DNA of 64,000 nucleotides, from contig NKIO01000006.1 in the NCBI GenBank assembly GCA_002255935.1, forward strand, positions 27,197 to 91,196, in the 5' to 3' direction. Origin of the DNA: Comamonadaceae bacterium PBBC2. Lineage in GTDB: Bacteria > Pseudomonadota > Gammaproteobacteria > Burkholderiales > Burkholderiaceae_C. The notes beneath the pieces were generated by a model. That model was not told the DNA's origin, ran no database searches, and saw only the letters and a list, made by a program, of their open reading frames with translations. This document shows, one piece after another, positions 45,684 to 55,398 of the stretch. Made by a program: the position numbers and the translations under genes. Position 1 is the stretch's first letter. Each line of letters begins with the position of its first letter.

Positions 45684-46130
45684 ATCGCCCAACCAGTTGA
45701 GCTCCTACAAATCAGCGTTCAACAAGTGGAGCACCCCAAATCAGCGTTCAACCAGTTGAGCCCCCACAAAGATGACCTCAGCAGTCATAGATGAACCTGG
45801 CAGGCACAGTGCTTTGTGGGAGCTGAACTGTGTTCGGCGATGGCTCGCGGCCCACAAGCGACAGAATCGCCCAACAAGTTGAGCTCCCACAAATCAGCGT
45901 TCAACAAGCTGAGCTTCCACAAAGAGGACCTCAGCAGTCAGAGATGAAACTGGAAAGCCCAATGATTTGTGGGAGCTGAACTGTGTTCGGCGATGGTTCG
46001 CGGACCACAAGTGACTGAATCGCCCAACAAGTTGGGCTCCCACAAATCAGTCTCAAACAAGTTGAGCTCCCACAAATCAGCCAACAAGCTGGGGTCACAA
46101 ATCAACGTCGAAAAAGTTGGGTCCCAGTAA
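45684..46130. repeat. REP-like palindromic repeat array (locus 3) with 153-bp higher-order unit
   Basis: Forward TTTGTGGGAGCTGAACTGTGTTCGGCGATGG at 45813 and 45966 (153 bp apart). Inverted ATCGCCCAACAAGTTGAGCTCCCACAAATCAG at 45866 and 46019 (153 apart), plus several degraded inverted copies. Confidence 0.9.
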
Positions 46131-46149
46131 AGCCTGTGGCGCGAGGTTT

Positions 46150-47007
46150 TTACTTGCCGTCTTGTTCGCGGTGGCGTTTGAGGGTGAGCCAGCGTTTGCC
46201 AAAGCTTTGGGCCAGTTGTTCGACCATGAAGACCGAACGGTGCTGCCCACCGGTGCAGCCAATGGCAACCGTCAGGTAGCTGCGGTGATCGCGCTCAATG
46301 GCAGGGATCCATTGCGCCAGAAATCCTTCAATTTGCAGCTGCATTTGCACAAATTCTTCGGACTGGCGCAGGTACTCTTGCACGGGCGCGTCCATCCCGG
46401 TCAGGGGGCGCAAAGCGCTTTCGTAGTGCGGGTTGGGCAGCATGCGCACGTCGAACACATAGTCGGCATCGGTCGGGATGCCGCGCTTGAAGGCAAACGA
46501 TTCGAACACCAAGGTCAATTGCGCAAACGGTGCGCTGACCATGGTTTTGACATAGGTTTGCAGCTGGGCCGAACGCAGCAAACTGGTGTCGATCACGTGG
46601 GCGCGTTCGCGCAGGTCAGATAACAATTCGCGCTCGAACGCGATGGTCTCGGCCAGGTCCTTGTCGTTTTGCGGTTTGTTGCCGCCCGACAGCGGGTGTT
46701 TGCGACGCGTCTCGGAATAGCGGCGCATGAGCGTGTCAGATGACGAGTCCAGAAACAGGGACTTCACCGTCATGCCCATGTCGCGCAAGATGGCCATTTG
46801 CTCGGGCATCAGGTGCAGCGAGTTGGCGCTGCGCACGTCGATGGCGATGGCCAAGCGTTCTTCTTTGTGCTGCTCTTCGAGCTTGACAAAGGGAATGAGC
46901 AACTCCGGCGGCAGGTTGTCCACGCAGTAGTAGCCGGCGTCTTCCAGGGCGTGCAGCGCCACCGATTTGCCGGAGCCGGACATGCCGGTGATCAGGATGA
47001 TGTCCAT
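46150..47007 (-). CDS. rapZ: RNase adapter protein RapZ
   Basis: [57 protein letters not shown]. Confidence 0.97.
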   Translation of the reverse strand: MDIILITGMSGSGKSVALHALEDAGYYCVDNLPPELLIPFVKLEEQHKEERLAIAIDVRSANSLHLMPEQMAILRDMGMTVKSLFLDSSSDTLMRRYSETRRKHPLSGGNKPQNDKDLAETIAFERELLSDLRERAHVIDTSLLRSAQLQTYVKTMVSAPFAQLTLVFESFAFKRGIPTDADYVFDVRMLPNPHYESALRPLTGMDAPVQEYLRQSEEFVQMQLQIEGFLAQWIPAIERDHRSYLTVAIGCTGGQHRSVFMVEQLAQSFGKRWLTLKRHREQDGK

Positions 47008-47009
47008 GT

Positions 47010-48665
47010 TCAGCCTTGCGGGTCGCCCAGCATTTCGCGGGCATGGGCCAAGGTGGTGGCCGAGAGTTTTTCGCCGCCCAGCATGCGGGCGATTTCGCTG
47101 ACACGCTCTTCTCCGCCGATGGCGCGCACCTGGCTGCTGACCTGACCTTGGGCCGCAGCTTTGCTGACCAACAAGTGGTGGTCGGCGCAGGCGGCCACCT
47201 GGGGCAGGTGGGTCACGGCCAGCACTTGGCGGTGTTGGCCCAGTTGTTTCATGAGGCGGCCCACCGTCTCGGCCACAGCGCCGCCCACGCCGGAGTCGAC
47301 CTCGTCAAAAATCAAAGTACCGGCTTCGCCCAGCTCGCTGGTGGTGACCGCAATGGCCAGCGCGATGCGCGAGAGCTCGCCGCCCGAGGCGACTTTGCCC
47401 ACGGGGCGCGGTGTGCTGCCCTCATGGCCAGCAACCAAAAAGCTGACTTCTTCCAGACCGTGCTGGGCAGGCGACGCCAGGGTTTGCAGGCTCACTTCAA
47501 AACGGCCACCTTGCATGCCCAGCTGCTGCATGGCGGCGGTGACCGACTTGGCCAAAGGCTTGGCGGCTTTTTGGCGTTGTGCCGAGACTTGCTGTGCAGC
47601 TTGCAGGCAGGCGCGGTGCGCGGCTTGCTCGGCTTTTTGCAGTGCGTCCAAATCGGCTGCGGCATCCAGACGGGCCAGGTCGTCGCGCCATTGGATCAGC
47701 ACCTGGGGCAACTCGTCGGGGGTCTTTTTGTAGCGGCGGGCCAGCGACAGCCACAGGCCCATGCGCTCGTCGAGCTCGGCCAGTGTCTGTGGGTCCAGAT
47801 CGGTCTTGCGCAGGTAGGTGTGCAGACTGTGGGCCACGTCTTCGGCCTGGGCTTGGGCCGACAGCAGCACGTCGGCCAGGGCGTTGAATTCGGGCTCCAC
47901 ATGGCCGAGCGCTTGCAGGCTCTGGATGGCGCGGGACAGCTGGCGCAGGGCGCCGCCTTCGTCGTCGCCCTCCAGCAGCACGGTCGCCTCGTTGGCCGCG
48001 TCCATCAAGGCTTGTGCGTTGGCCAAGCGGCTGTGTTGGGTGCTGATGTCTTCCCATTCGCCTGCGGCGGGCTTGAGCTTGTCGAGCTCGCCAATCTGCC
48101 AGGCCAGGCGTTCGCGTTCGTTGGCCAGAGTGCTTTGGGCTTGCTGTGCATCGGCCAGGGTTTGCTGGGCCAGTCGCCAGGCATGCCAGGCGGCTTTGAG
48201 CGGGCGGGTGTCGATGCTGGCATAAGCGTCGAGCAAGCCACGCACCGCGTCGGGTCGGGTCAGGCTTTGCCAAGCGTGTTGGCCGTGGATGTCCAGCAAT
48301 TTTTCGCCCAACTCGCGCAGCTGCGTGGCGGTGGCGGGGCTGCCGTTGATCCAGGCGCGGCTTTTGCCGCTGGTGTCCACGGTGCGGCGCAAAAGCAGGG
48401 TGGCATCGTTTTCAAAACCGGCTTCTTGCAGCCATGCGGCTATGGCGGGTGTGGGCTCGAACTCGGCGCAGACCTCGCAGCGGCTGGCGCCTTCGCGCAC
48501 CACGCTGGTTTCAGCCCGTGCACCCAGGGCCAGCTGTAAGGCGTCAATGAGGATGGATTTGCCGGCACCGGTCTCGCCCGTCAGGACGCCAAAACCGGTG
48601 TTCAGGTCCAGTTCCAGTTCGTGCACGATCACAAAATCGCGCAGGGTGATGTGCGTCAGTGCCAC
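47010..48665 (-). CDS. recN: DNA repair protein RecN
   Basis: [76 protein letters not shown]. Confidence 0.97.
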   Translation of the reverse strand: MALTHITLRDFVIVHELELDLNTGFGVLTGETGAGKSILIDALQLALGARAETSVVREGASRCEVCAEFEPTPAIAAWLQEAGFENDATLLLRRTVDTSGKSRAWINGSPATATQLRELGEKLLDIHGQHAWQSLTRPDAVRGLLDAYASIDTRPLKAAWHAWRLAQQTLADAQQAQSTLANERERLAWQIGELDKLKPAAGEWEDISTQHSRLANAQALMDAANEATVLLEGDDEGGALRQLSRAIQSLQALGHVEPEFNALADVLLSAQAQAEDVAHSLHTYLRKTDLDPQTLAELDERMGLWLSLARRYKKTPDELPQVLIQWRDDLARLDAAADLDALQKAEQAAHRACLQAAQQVSAQRQKAAKPLAKSVTAAMQQLGMQGGRFEVSLQTLASPAQHGLEEVSFLVAGHEGSTPRPVGKVASGGELSRIALAIAVTTSELGEAGTLIFDEVDSGVGGAVAETVGRLMKQLGQHRQVLAVTHLPQVAACADHHLLVSKAAAQGQVSSQVRAIGGEERVSEIARMLGGEKLSATTLAHAREMLGDPQG

Positions 48666-48668
48666 GGC

Positions 48669-49562
48669 TCAGTCGCCCCCGTTCCAGTGCATTTTCTTGC
48701 GCAGGGTGTCAAAGTAATTCCAGCCCTCGGGGTGCAAAAACCGCACCGTGTGCTCGGATCGTTTGACGATGATCCGGTCGCCCAGGGTCAGGTCGGCCAG
48801 CGATTGCATGTCGAAATTGGCGCTCACATAGCGCCCGGCCACGATCTCGATGCTGATCTCGGACGACTCGGGCAGCACGATGGGACGGTTGGACAAAGTG
48901 TGCGGCGCAATCGGGGCCATGACCCAGCCGCCAATGGCCGGGTGCATCAGGGGGCCACCCACCGACAGGGAGTACGCAGTCGACCCTGTGGGCGTGGCAA
49001 TGATCAAGCCATCGGCCCGCTGGTTGGACACAAAGCGGCCATCGACTTCGACGCGCAGCTCCACCATGCCCGAGGTGCCGCCGCGGTTGACGACCACATC
49101 GTTCATGGCCAAGGCGCTGAAGACACTGCGCTGGTCGCGCAGCACATCGGCTTGCAGCAAGCTGCGGTCTTCGGTCTGGTAGTGGCCTTGCAGCATGGGC
49201 CGCAAGAAGTCTTGGTAGGTTTGCAGGGGAATGTCGGTGATGAAGCCCAGACGCCCCTGGTTGATGCCCATCAGCGGCAGGTTGTAGCGGGCCATCTGCC
49301 GGCCAATGCCCAGCATGGTGCCGTCGCCGCCAATTACCAAGCCCAAATCGCACTGGGTGCCAATGGCGTTCATGTCCAGCATGGGGTACTGGTTCAGTCC
49401 GGTGTGCAGGGCGGTTTCCCGGTCCAGCACCACGTCGCAGCCTTGGCGGGTCAGGAACTGGGCGACGTCGTCCAAAGCCCGGCGTGAACTCTCCAGTGCA
49501 CCGCCTTGGGTGGTCGTGTGGTACTTGCCAAACAGCGCAACGTGACGGAATTGGGATCTCAT
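48669..49562 (-). CDS. nadK: NAD kinase
   Basis: [59 protein letters not shown]. Confidence 0.96.
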   Translation of the reverse strand: MRSQFRHVALFGKYHTTTQGGALESSRRALDDVAQFLTRQGCDVVLDRETALHTGLNQYPMLDMNAIGTQCDLGLVIGGDGTMLGIGRQMARYNLPLMGINQGRLGFITDIPLQTYQDFLRPMLQGHYQTEDRSLLQADVLRDQRSVFSALAMNDVVVNRGGTSGMVELRVEVDGRFVSNQRADGLIIATPTGSTAYSLSVGGPLMHPAIGGWVMAPIAPHTLSNRPIVLPESSEISIEIVAGRYVSANFDMQSLADLTLGDRIIVKRSEHTVRFLHPEGWNYFDTLRKKMHWNGGD

Positions 49563-49590
49563 GCGCAAATTACATCATTAAAATGACCGC

Positions 49591-50595
49591 ATGCTCGACG
49601 ACCGTGCCAAGTTATTGCTCAAAGCCCTGGTGGAACGCTACATTGCGGACGGCCAACCGGTGGGCTCGCGCACGCTCTCCAAAGCTTCGGGGCTGGACCT
49701 GTCGCCCGCCACCATCCGCAACGTGATGGCCGACCTGGAAGAGTTGGGCCTGATCGCCAGCCCGCACACCTCGGCCGGGCGCATCCCGACCACGCGCGGC
49801 TACCGCTTGTTTGTGGACACCATGCTGACGGTGGACCGCACGGGCTTGCAAGCGCCGGCGCTCACGCCCGATCAACCCCAAAAAGTCATCGCCAGCGCGG
49901 CCAATTTGCTGTCGAGCCTGTCCCAGTTTGTGGGCGTGGTCATGGCGCCCAAGCGGGCCTCGGTCTTCAGGCACATCGAATTTTTGCGCCTGTCTGAGCG
50001 TCGCTTGCTGGTGATCATCGTCTCGCCCGAAGGCGATGTGCAAAACCGCATCCTGTTCACCGAGACCGATTACTCGCAAAGCCAGCTGATCGAGACCTCC
50101 AATTACCTCAACACGCATTACGCCGGCATGGCCATCGAGCAGGTGCGCAGCCGTGTGCAGCAAGAGCTGGTCAGCCTGCAGGGCGAGATCGCCACCTTGA
50201 TGCAAGCGGCCGTGCAGGTCAGCTCGGAAGCCATGGCCAACGACCACAACGAAGTGGTCATCTCGGGCGAGCGCAATTTGCTGTCGGTGAGCGATTTTTC
50301 GGGTGACATGGGGCATTTGCGCCGGGCCTTTGATTTGTTCGAGCAAAAGACCCAGCTCATGCGCTTGCTGGATGTGTCGAGCCAGGCAGAAGGCGTGCGC
50401 ATCTACATTGGCGGCGAAAGCCAGATCGTGCCCATGCAGGAGCTGTCGGTGGTCAGCTCGCCCTACGAGGTGGACGGCCAAATTGTGGGCACCTTGGGCG
50501 TGATCGGCCCGACCCGCATGCCCTATGACCGCATGATCCAAATCGTCAACATCACCTCGCGCTTGGTCAGCAACGCGCTGAGCCAGTCCAAATAA
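49591..50595 (+). CDS. hrcA: Heat-inducible transcription repressor HrcA
   Basis: [76 protein letters not shown]. Confidence 0.97.
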   Translation: MLDDRAKLLLKALVERYIADGQPVGSRTLSKASGLDLSPATIRNVMADLEELGLIASPHTSAGRIPTTRGYRLFVDTMLTVDRTGLQAPALTPDQPQKVIASAANLLSSLSQFVGVVMAPKRASVFRHIEFLRLSERRLLVIIVSPEGDVQNRILFTETDYSQSQLIETSNYLNTHYAGMAIEQVRSRVQQELVSLQGEIATLMQAAVQVSSEAMANDHNEVVISGERNLLSVSDFSGDMGHLRRAFDLFEQKTQLMRLLDVSSQAEGVRIYIGGESQIVPMQELSVVSSPYEVDGQIVGTLGVIGPTRMPYDRMIQIVNITSRLVSNALSQSK

Positions 50596-50630
50596 GCGCC
50601 TTCAGGCCCACTACAATCAGCGCTTCGGTT

Positions 50631-50707
50631 GGGGCGATAGCTCAGTTGGTTAGAGCAGAGGACTCATAATCCTTTGGTCCACGGTTCAAGTCCGTGTCGC
50701 CCTACCA
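50631..50707 (+). tRNA. tRNA with CAT anticodon (elongator Met or lysidine-modified Ile2)
   Basis: 77-nt cloverleaf GGGGCGATAGCTCAGTTGGTTAGAGCAGAGGACTCATAATCCTTTGGTCCACGGTTCAAGTCCGTGTCGCCCTACCA; anticodon CAT; G1-U72 wobble at acceptor end. Confidence 0.95.
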
Positions 50708-50727
50708 TTTCCTACTTTCTCAATGCC

Positions 50728-51747
50728 TCATGCGCCCAATTCTTGGGCCGCAGGCAACACCCCCAAAGTCGTTGTAATCCCCCGCGCCTGGCAAATGGCA
50801 TCGACCGTGGCCAAAGCTGTGGCCTCAGCGGCCATCACGGTGAGCAGCATCAAATCGGGCGCGGATGTTTCGGCGCCAGTGGCCAATGCAAACAAGGTGT
50901 CGCCATCCAGCGTGGTGTGGGCAGGGCGGATGCTGCGGGCCAGCCCGTCGTGGGCGCTGATGGCCAAGCGTTTGGCTTGCGCTTTGCTCAAGGTGGCGTT
51001 GGTGGCGATCACGCCGATGGTGGTGTTGGTGCCAGGCATCGGGCGTGTGCTGCGCTCACCACGCAGCAATGCCGCTTGGGTGTCGAGCAGGCTTTGGCCG
51101 TCTGCCGTGCGGGCGCCTGCGATGACCTGTCCGGTGGCCGGGTCCAGCACATCGCCAATGGCATTGCAAGCCACCATCGCGCCGACCACCCACGGCCCCA
51201 CGCGCACACTGGCGTTGCCGATGCCGCCTTTCATGGCGCGGTCCAGGCCAAACAGTTTGCCCACACTGGCCCCTGCGCCTGCGCCCACATTGCCTGCGGC
51301 GGGCATGTCGCTGTTTGCCGCTTGGCAGGCTGCATAGCCGGCGTCCGCATCGGGTCGAATGTCGGCTTGGTCGCCCGGGCGCACCACGGGCAAGTCGAAC
51401 AGCACGGCGGCGGGCACGATGGGCACGCGGCCGTAGCCGGTTTCAAAGCCGATGCCGTGTTCATCCAGCCAGCGCATCACGCCACTGGCCGCGTCCAGCC
51501 CAAAGGCGCTGCCGCCGCTGAGCAAAACGGCGTGCACCTTCTCAACCAAGTTGGACGGATCGAGCAGATCGGTCTCGCGTGTACCGGGGGCGGCGCCCCG
51601 CACATCGACCGCGCCCACGGCACCTTGTGGGGCCAGCACGACCGAGCAGCCGGTCAGGCGCTGGCTGTGCGTGAAATGGCCCACTTGCAGGCCTGGCACG
51701 TCCACGATGGAGCCGGTGGCGGTGTTTACAATCTTTGGCGATGTCAT
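50728..51747 (-). CDS. P1 family peptidase (DmpA/D-aminopeptidase-like)
   Basis: GSIVDVPGLQVGHFTH...GCSVVLAPQGAVGAVDVRGAAPGTRETDLL..., LLSGGSAFGLDAASGVMRWL, TNTTIGVIATNATLSKAQAKRLA. Start MTSPKIVN at 51747. Confidence 0.93.
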   Translation of the reverse strand: MTSPKIVNTATGSIVDVPGLQVGHFTHSQRLTGCSVVLAPQGAVGAVDVRGAAPGTRETDLLDPSNLVEKVHAVLLSGGSAFGLDAASGVMRWLDEHGIGFETGYGRVPIVPAAVLFDLPVVRPGDQADIRPDADAGYAACQAANSDMPAAGNVGAGAGASVGKLFGLDRAMKGGIGNASVRVGPWVVGAMVACNAIGDVLDPATGQVIAGARTADGQSLLDTQAALLRGERSTRPMPGTNTTIGVIATNATLSKAQAKRLAISAHDGLARSIRPAHTTLDGDTLFALATGAETSAPDLMLLTVMAAEATALATVDAICQARGITTTLGVLPAAQELGA

Positions 51748-51790
51748 GTCGAACTCGTGTTGTCGGCGGTCATTTATCTTAGGCGAGAGC

Positions 51791-52753
51791 GTGTCATTAT
51801 TTATTCTCAGACGACTGATCAGTTTTGCACTGACCCTGGTGGCCACCTCGGTCATCGTGTTTGCCGTGCTGGAGCTGTTGCCGGGCAATGCGGCGCAAGT
51901 CATTTTGGGCGAGACCGCCACCGCTGAATCGATTGCGGCGATGGAAGAAAAATTGGGCTTGGACCAGCCCGCACCCTTGCGCTATGCCCGCTGGATGGGC
52001 GGCTTGCTCCAAGGGCAAACCGGCCTCAGCATCTCTTATGACACCCCCACCGCCGAGCTCATGGCCGAGCGCATGCAGGTCACATTGCCCTTGGCGGTGA
52101 TGGCCATGGCGCTGACGGTGGCGCTGGCGCTGGCCGTCGGCATTTATGCGGCCTCTCAACAAAACAAGGTGGGCGATGTGGGCGTGATGACGCTCAGCCA
52201 GCTGGGGCTGGCCATCCCCAACTTCTGGCTGGCGATCTTGCTGATCTTGCTGTTTGCGGTGCACCTGCAGTGGGTGAGTGCGGGCGGCTTTCCGGGTTGG
52301 ACCGAAGACAGCGGCGGTGGCGTGTGGCCCGCTGTGGCAGCCTTGCTCTTGCCGGCCATGGCGCTGGCGGCGGTGCAGACAGCCATCCTCACACGGGTCA
52401 CGCGCTCGGCGGTGCTGGACACCCTGCGCGAAGACTTTGTGCGCACGGCCCGTGCCAAAGGCTTGTCGCGGCGACAGGTCTTGTGGGGCCATGTGCTGCG
52501 CAACGCCATGATCCCGGTGCTGACGGTGATGGGTTTGCAGTTTGGCAACCTGATCACCAGCGCCATCGTGATTGAGAACGTGTTTGTGCTGCCCGGCATC
52601 GGGCGGCTGATTTTTCAGGCCATTGCCAACCGCGACCTGATCGTGGTGCGCGACGTGGTCATGCTGCTGTCGGCCTTGGTGATCTTGATCAACTTCGCCA
52701 TCGACGTGCTCTATGCTTGGATCGATCCGCGGCTCAAGGTGGCCCATGGCTGA
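51791..52753 (+). CDS. Dipeptide/oligopeptide-type ABC transporter permease (DppB-like)
   Basis: FILRRLISFALTLVATSVIVFAVLELLPGNAAQVILG...; EAA-like DTLREDFVRTARAKGLSRRQVLWGHVLRNAMIPVLTV. GTG start 51791. Confidence 0.92.
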   Translation: MSLFILRRLISFALTLVATSVIVFAVLELLPGNAAQVILGETATAESIAAMEEKLGLDQPAPLRYARWMGGLLQGQTGLSISYDTPTAELMAERMQVTLPLAVMAMALTVALALAVGIYAASQQNKVGDVGVMTLSQLGLAIPNFWLAILLILLFAVHLQWVSAGGFPGWTEDSGGGVWPAVAALLLPAMALAAVQTAILTRVTRSAVLDTLREDFVRTARAKGLSRRQVLWGHVLRNAMIPVLTVMGLQFGNLITSAIVIENVFVLPGIGRLIFQAIANRDLIVVRDVVMLLSALVILINFAIDVLYAWIDPRLKVAHG

Positions 52754-53588
52754 ACAAGGCTTTTGGTCACGCGCCCGGCGACACCCCAGCTTTGTGGCGG
52801 GCGGGTGCATGGTGGCTTGGCTGATTTTGAGCGCACTGCTGTCGCTGTTGTGGTCGCCTTACCCGGTGGGCGACATCGACATTCCGAACAAACTGGCCTC
52901 GCCCAGCGCCACGCATTGGCTGGGCACCGACAGCCTGGGCCGCGACATCGCCTCTTTGCTCTTGGTGGGCAGCCAGAACTCCTTGCTGGTGGGCTTCATC
53001 GCGGTGGGCATTGGTTTGGGCGCGGGCGTGCCGCTGGGCTTGCTGGCGGCGGCGCGGCGCGGCTGGGTGGATGAACTGATCATGCGGGCGGCAGACTTCA
53101 CATTTGCTTTTCCTGCGCTGCTGTCGGCCATCATGCTGACGGCCATTTACGGGCCCGGTTTGGTGGTCAGCATTGTGGCGATCGGTATTTTCAACATCCC
53201 GGTGTTCGCACGCATCACGCGCGGGGCAGCGCAGGCGGTGTGGTCGCGCGACTATTGCACTGCGGCGCGTGCGGCCGGCAAGGGCCCTTGGCGCATCACC
53301 TTCGACCATGTGCTGCCCAACATCGCGAGTGTTCTCATCGTGCAAGCGACCATTCAATTTGCGATTGCCATCTTGGCCGAGGCGGCTTTGTCTTATTTGG
53401 GCTTGGGCACTCAGCCGCCACAGGCCAGCTGGGGCCGCATGCTCAACGAGGCGCAATCGCAAATGTTCCAAGCGCCGCTGTTGGCGGTTTACCCCGGCGT
53501 GGCCATTGCTTTGGCGGTGTTGGGCCTGAACCTCATGGGCGATGGCTTGCGCGATTTGCTTGACCCCCGATTGGCCAGACAACGATGA
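52746..53588 (+). CDS. Dipeptide/oligopeptide-type ABC transporter permease (DppC-like)
   Basis: HWLGTDSLGRDIASLLLVGSQNSLLVGF...; DYCTAARAAGKGPWRITFDHVLPNIASVLIVQATIQFAIAILAEAALSYLGLGTQPP. Confidence 0.93.
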   Translation: MAEQGFWSRARRHPSFVAGGCMVAWLILSALLSLLWSPYPVGDIDIPNKLASPSATHWLGTDSLGRDIASLLLVGSQNSLLVGFIAVGIGLGAGVPLGLLAAARRGWVDELIMRAADFTFAFPALLSAIMLTAIYGPGLVVSIVAIGIFNIPVFARITRGAAQAVWSRDYCTAARAAGKGPWRITFDHVLPNIASVLIVQATIQFAIAILAEAALSYLGLGTQPPQASWGRMLNEAQSQMFQAPLLAVYPGVAIALAVLGLNLMGDGLRDLLDPRLARQR

Positions 53589-54574
53589 CCCTCGCTTTGT
53601 TGGATGTGAAAGACCTGCGCGTGGGCTTGCCCACGGCGCGGGGCTGGGCGCAGGCTTTGCGCGGCGTGTCCTTCACCATGGCCAAAGGTCAAACCCTGGG
53701 CCTGATTGGTGAGAGCGGTTGTGGCAAATCGCTGACCGCTTTGGCTCTGATGGGGCTGCTGCCCGAGCGGGCCGAGGTCAGCGGTTCCATGCGCCTGAAT
53801 GGCACGGAGCTGGTGGGCATGCCCGAGCCGCAGCTGTGTCAGCTGCGCGGTGCCCGCATGGCCATGATTTTTCAGGAGCCGATGACGGCGCTCAACCCTT
53901 TGCACCCGATCTGGAAACAGATCGCAGAGCCCTTGTGCTTGCACCAAAACATGGGTGCGGCTCAGGCCAAAGCCCGTGCGCTGGCGCTGCTCGAGCGCGT
54001 GCAATTGCCCCGCGCCCGCGAGCGGCTGGAGGCTTATCCGCACCAGTTGTCCGGCGGACAAAGGCAAAGGGTGATGATCGCCATCGCGCTGTCTTGCGGG
54101 CCTGACTTGCTGATCGCCGATGAACCCACCACGGCGCTGGATGTGACGGTCCAAAAAGAAGTGCTGGCGCTGATCCAGCAACTGGTGCGCGAAGAGAGCA
54201 TGGGTTTGCTCTTGATCAGCCACGACTTGGGCCTGATGCAAGACCAGGTCGAGCGCGTGATGGTGATGTACGGCGGCGCGGTGGTCGAAAGCGCATCCAC
54301 CTCCGAATTGTTCGCACACCGGGCGCACCCCTACACGCAGGGCTTGTTTGCCGCGCGACCCCGACTGGGCCTGTCCCGTGGCACCCGTTTGACCACCATT
54401 GCCGGCAGCGTGCCCGATCTGGTGGACTTGCCCCAAGGCTGCAGCTTTGCAGAGCGCTGCCCCAAGGTGGCGGCCGCTTGCCGCGAGGCGAGTCCTGACG
54501 TGCTGACGCTCGCGCCTGAACTGCCGAGCGCTTTCGTGCACCAAGTGCGTTGTCCACGTTGGAGCCTGCCATGA
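53585..54574 (+). CDS. Oligopeptide-type ABC transporter ATP-binding protein (DppD/OppD-like)
   Basis: Walker A GESGCGKS, LSGGQRQRVMIA, Walker B LLIADEPTTALDVT; C-terminal GCSFAERCPKVAAAC; ATGA coupling. Confidence 0.95.
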   Translation: MTLALLDVKDLRVGLPTARGWAQALRGVSFTMAKGQTLGLIGESGCGKSLTALALMGLLPERAEVSGSMRLNGTELVGMPEPQLCQLRGARMAMIFQEPMTALNPLHPIWKQIAEPLCLHQNMGAAQAKARALALLERVQLPRARERLEAYPHQLSGGQRQRVMIAIALSCGPDLLIADEPTTALDVTVQKEVLALIQQLVREESMGLLLISHDLGLMQDQVERVMVMYGGAVVESASTSELFAHRAHPYTQGLFAARPRLGLSRGTRLTTIAGSVPDLVDLPQGCSFAERCPKVAAACREASPDVLTLAPELPSAFVHQVRCPRWSLP

Positions 54575-55398
54575 GCGTGGCACCCTTGCTCGAAGTGCGT
54601 CACCTGAGCCGGCGCTTTGACTTGCCGCGTGCAGGGTTGTGGTCTGCGCCCGCGCATTTGCAGGCCTTGTCGGATGTGAGCTTCACCTTGCATGCGGGCA
54701 AAAGTCTGGGCGTGGTGGGCGAGTCGGGCTCGGGCAAATCCACTTTGGCGCGGCTGGTGATGGCGCTGGACCAGCCCAGTGCAGGCCAAATATTGATGAA
54801 TGGCGTGGACTTGCACGCCTTGAGCGCGGCCGACTTGCGCCTGGCACGCAGCGGTTTTCAGATGGTGTTTCAGGACCCTTATGGTTCGCTGGATCCGCGG
54901 CAGCTGGTGTGGCGCATCGTGGCCGAGCCCCTGGCGTCTTTGCATGCGGGTAAGGCATTGAGCCGCGCCGAGCTGCGGGAGCGGGCCGCGCAAGCCTTGC
55001 ATGAAGTCGGTCTGCGCAGCGGCGATCTGGACAAGTACCCGCACGAGTTTTCGGGCGGGCAGCGCCAACGCATCGCGATCGCGCGGGCCTTGATCACGCG
55101 ACCTGCCTTGATCGTGGCCGATGAGCCGGTCAGTGCGCTCGATGTGTCGGTGCAGGCCCAAGTCCTTAATTTGATGATGGATTTGCAGGACCGCTATGGA
55201 CTGAGTTATTTGTTTGTCAGCCATGATTTGGCGGTGGTGAACTTGATGTGTGACGATGTGCTGGTGTTGCAGTCGGGCCACGTGGTGGAACATGCAGCGG
55301 CCGAGCATATTTTTAATGGCCCGAAACACCCCTACACTCGGGCCTTGTTATCGGCGGTTCCCGGTCATGGGAGCGGCCCCATTGAGGAGATTTCATGA
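54571..55398 (+). CDS. Oligopeptide-type ABC transporter ATP-binding protein (DppF/OppF-like)
   Basis: GESGSGKSTLARLVM, FQDPYGSLDPR, FSGGQRQRIAIARAL, LIVADEPVSALDVSVQAQ; ATGA coupling. Confidence 0.95.
   Translation: MSVAPLLEVRHLSRRFDLPRAGLWSAPAHLQALSDVSFTLHAGKSLGVVGESGSGKSTLARLVMALDQPSAGQILMNGVDLHALSAADLRLARSGFQMVFQDPYGSLDPRQLVWRIVAEPLASLHAGKALSRAELRERAAQALHEVGLRSGDLDKYPHEFSGGQRQRIAIARALITRPALIVADEPVSALDVSVQAQVLNLMMDLQDRYGLSYLFVSHDLAVVNLMCDDVLVLQSGHVVEHAAAEHIFNGPKHPYTRALLSAVPGHGSGPIEEIS

Noticed and set aside
45684-46130. Possible CRISPR array
   Set aside because: Repeats occur in both orientations as palindromic pairs, with conserved rather than unique spacers, and no cas genes nearby; better explained as REP-like elements.
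13947-46130. IS element or prophage carrying the repeats
   Set aside because: No transposase, integrase or phage genes and no target-site duplications seen in the window; only short non-coding palindromes.
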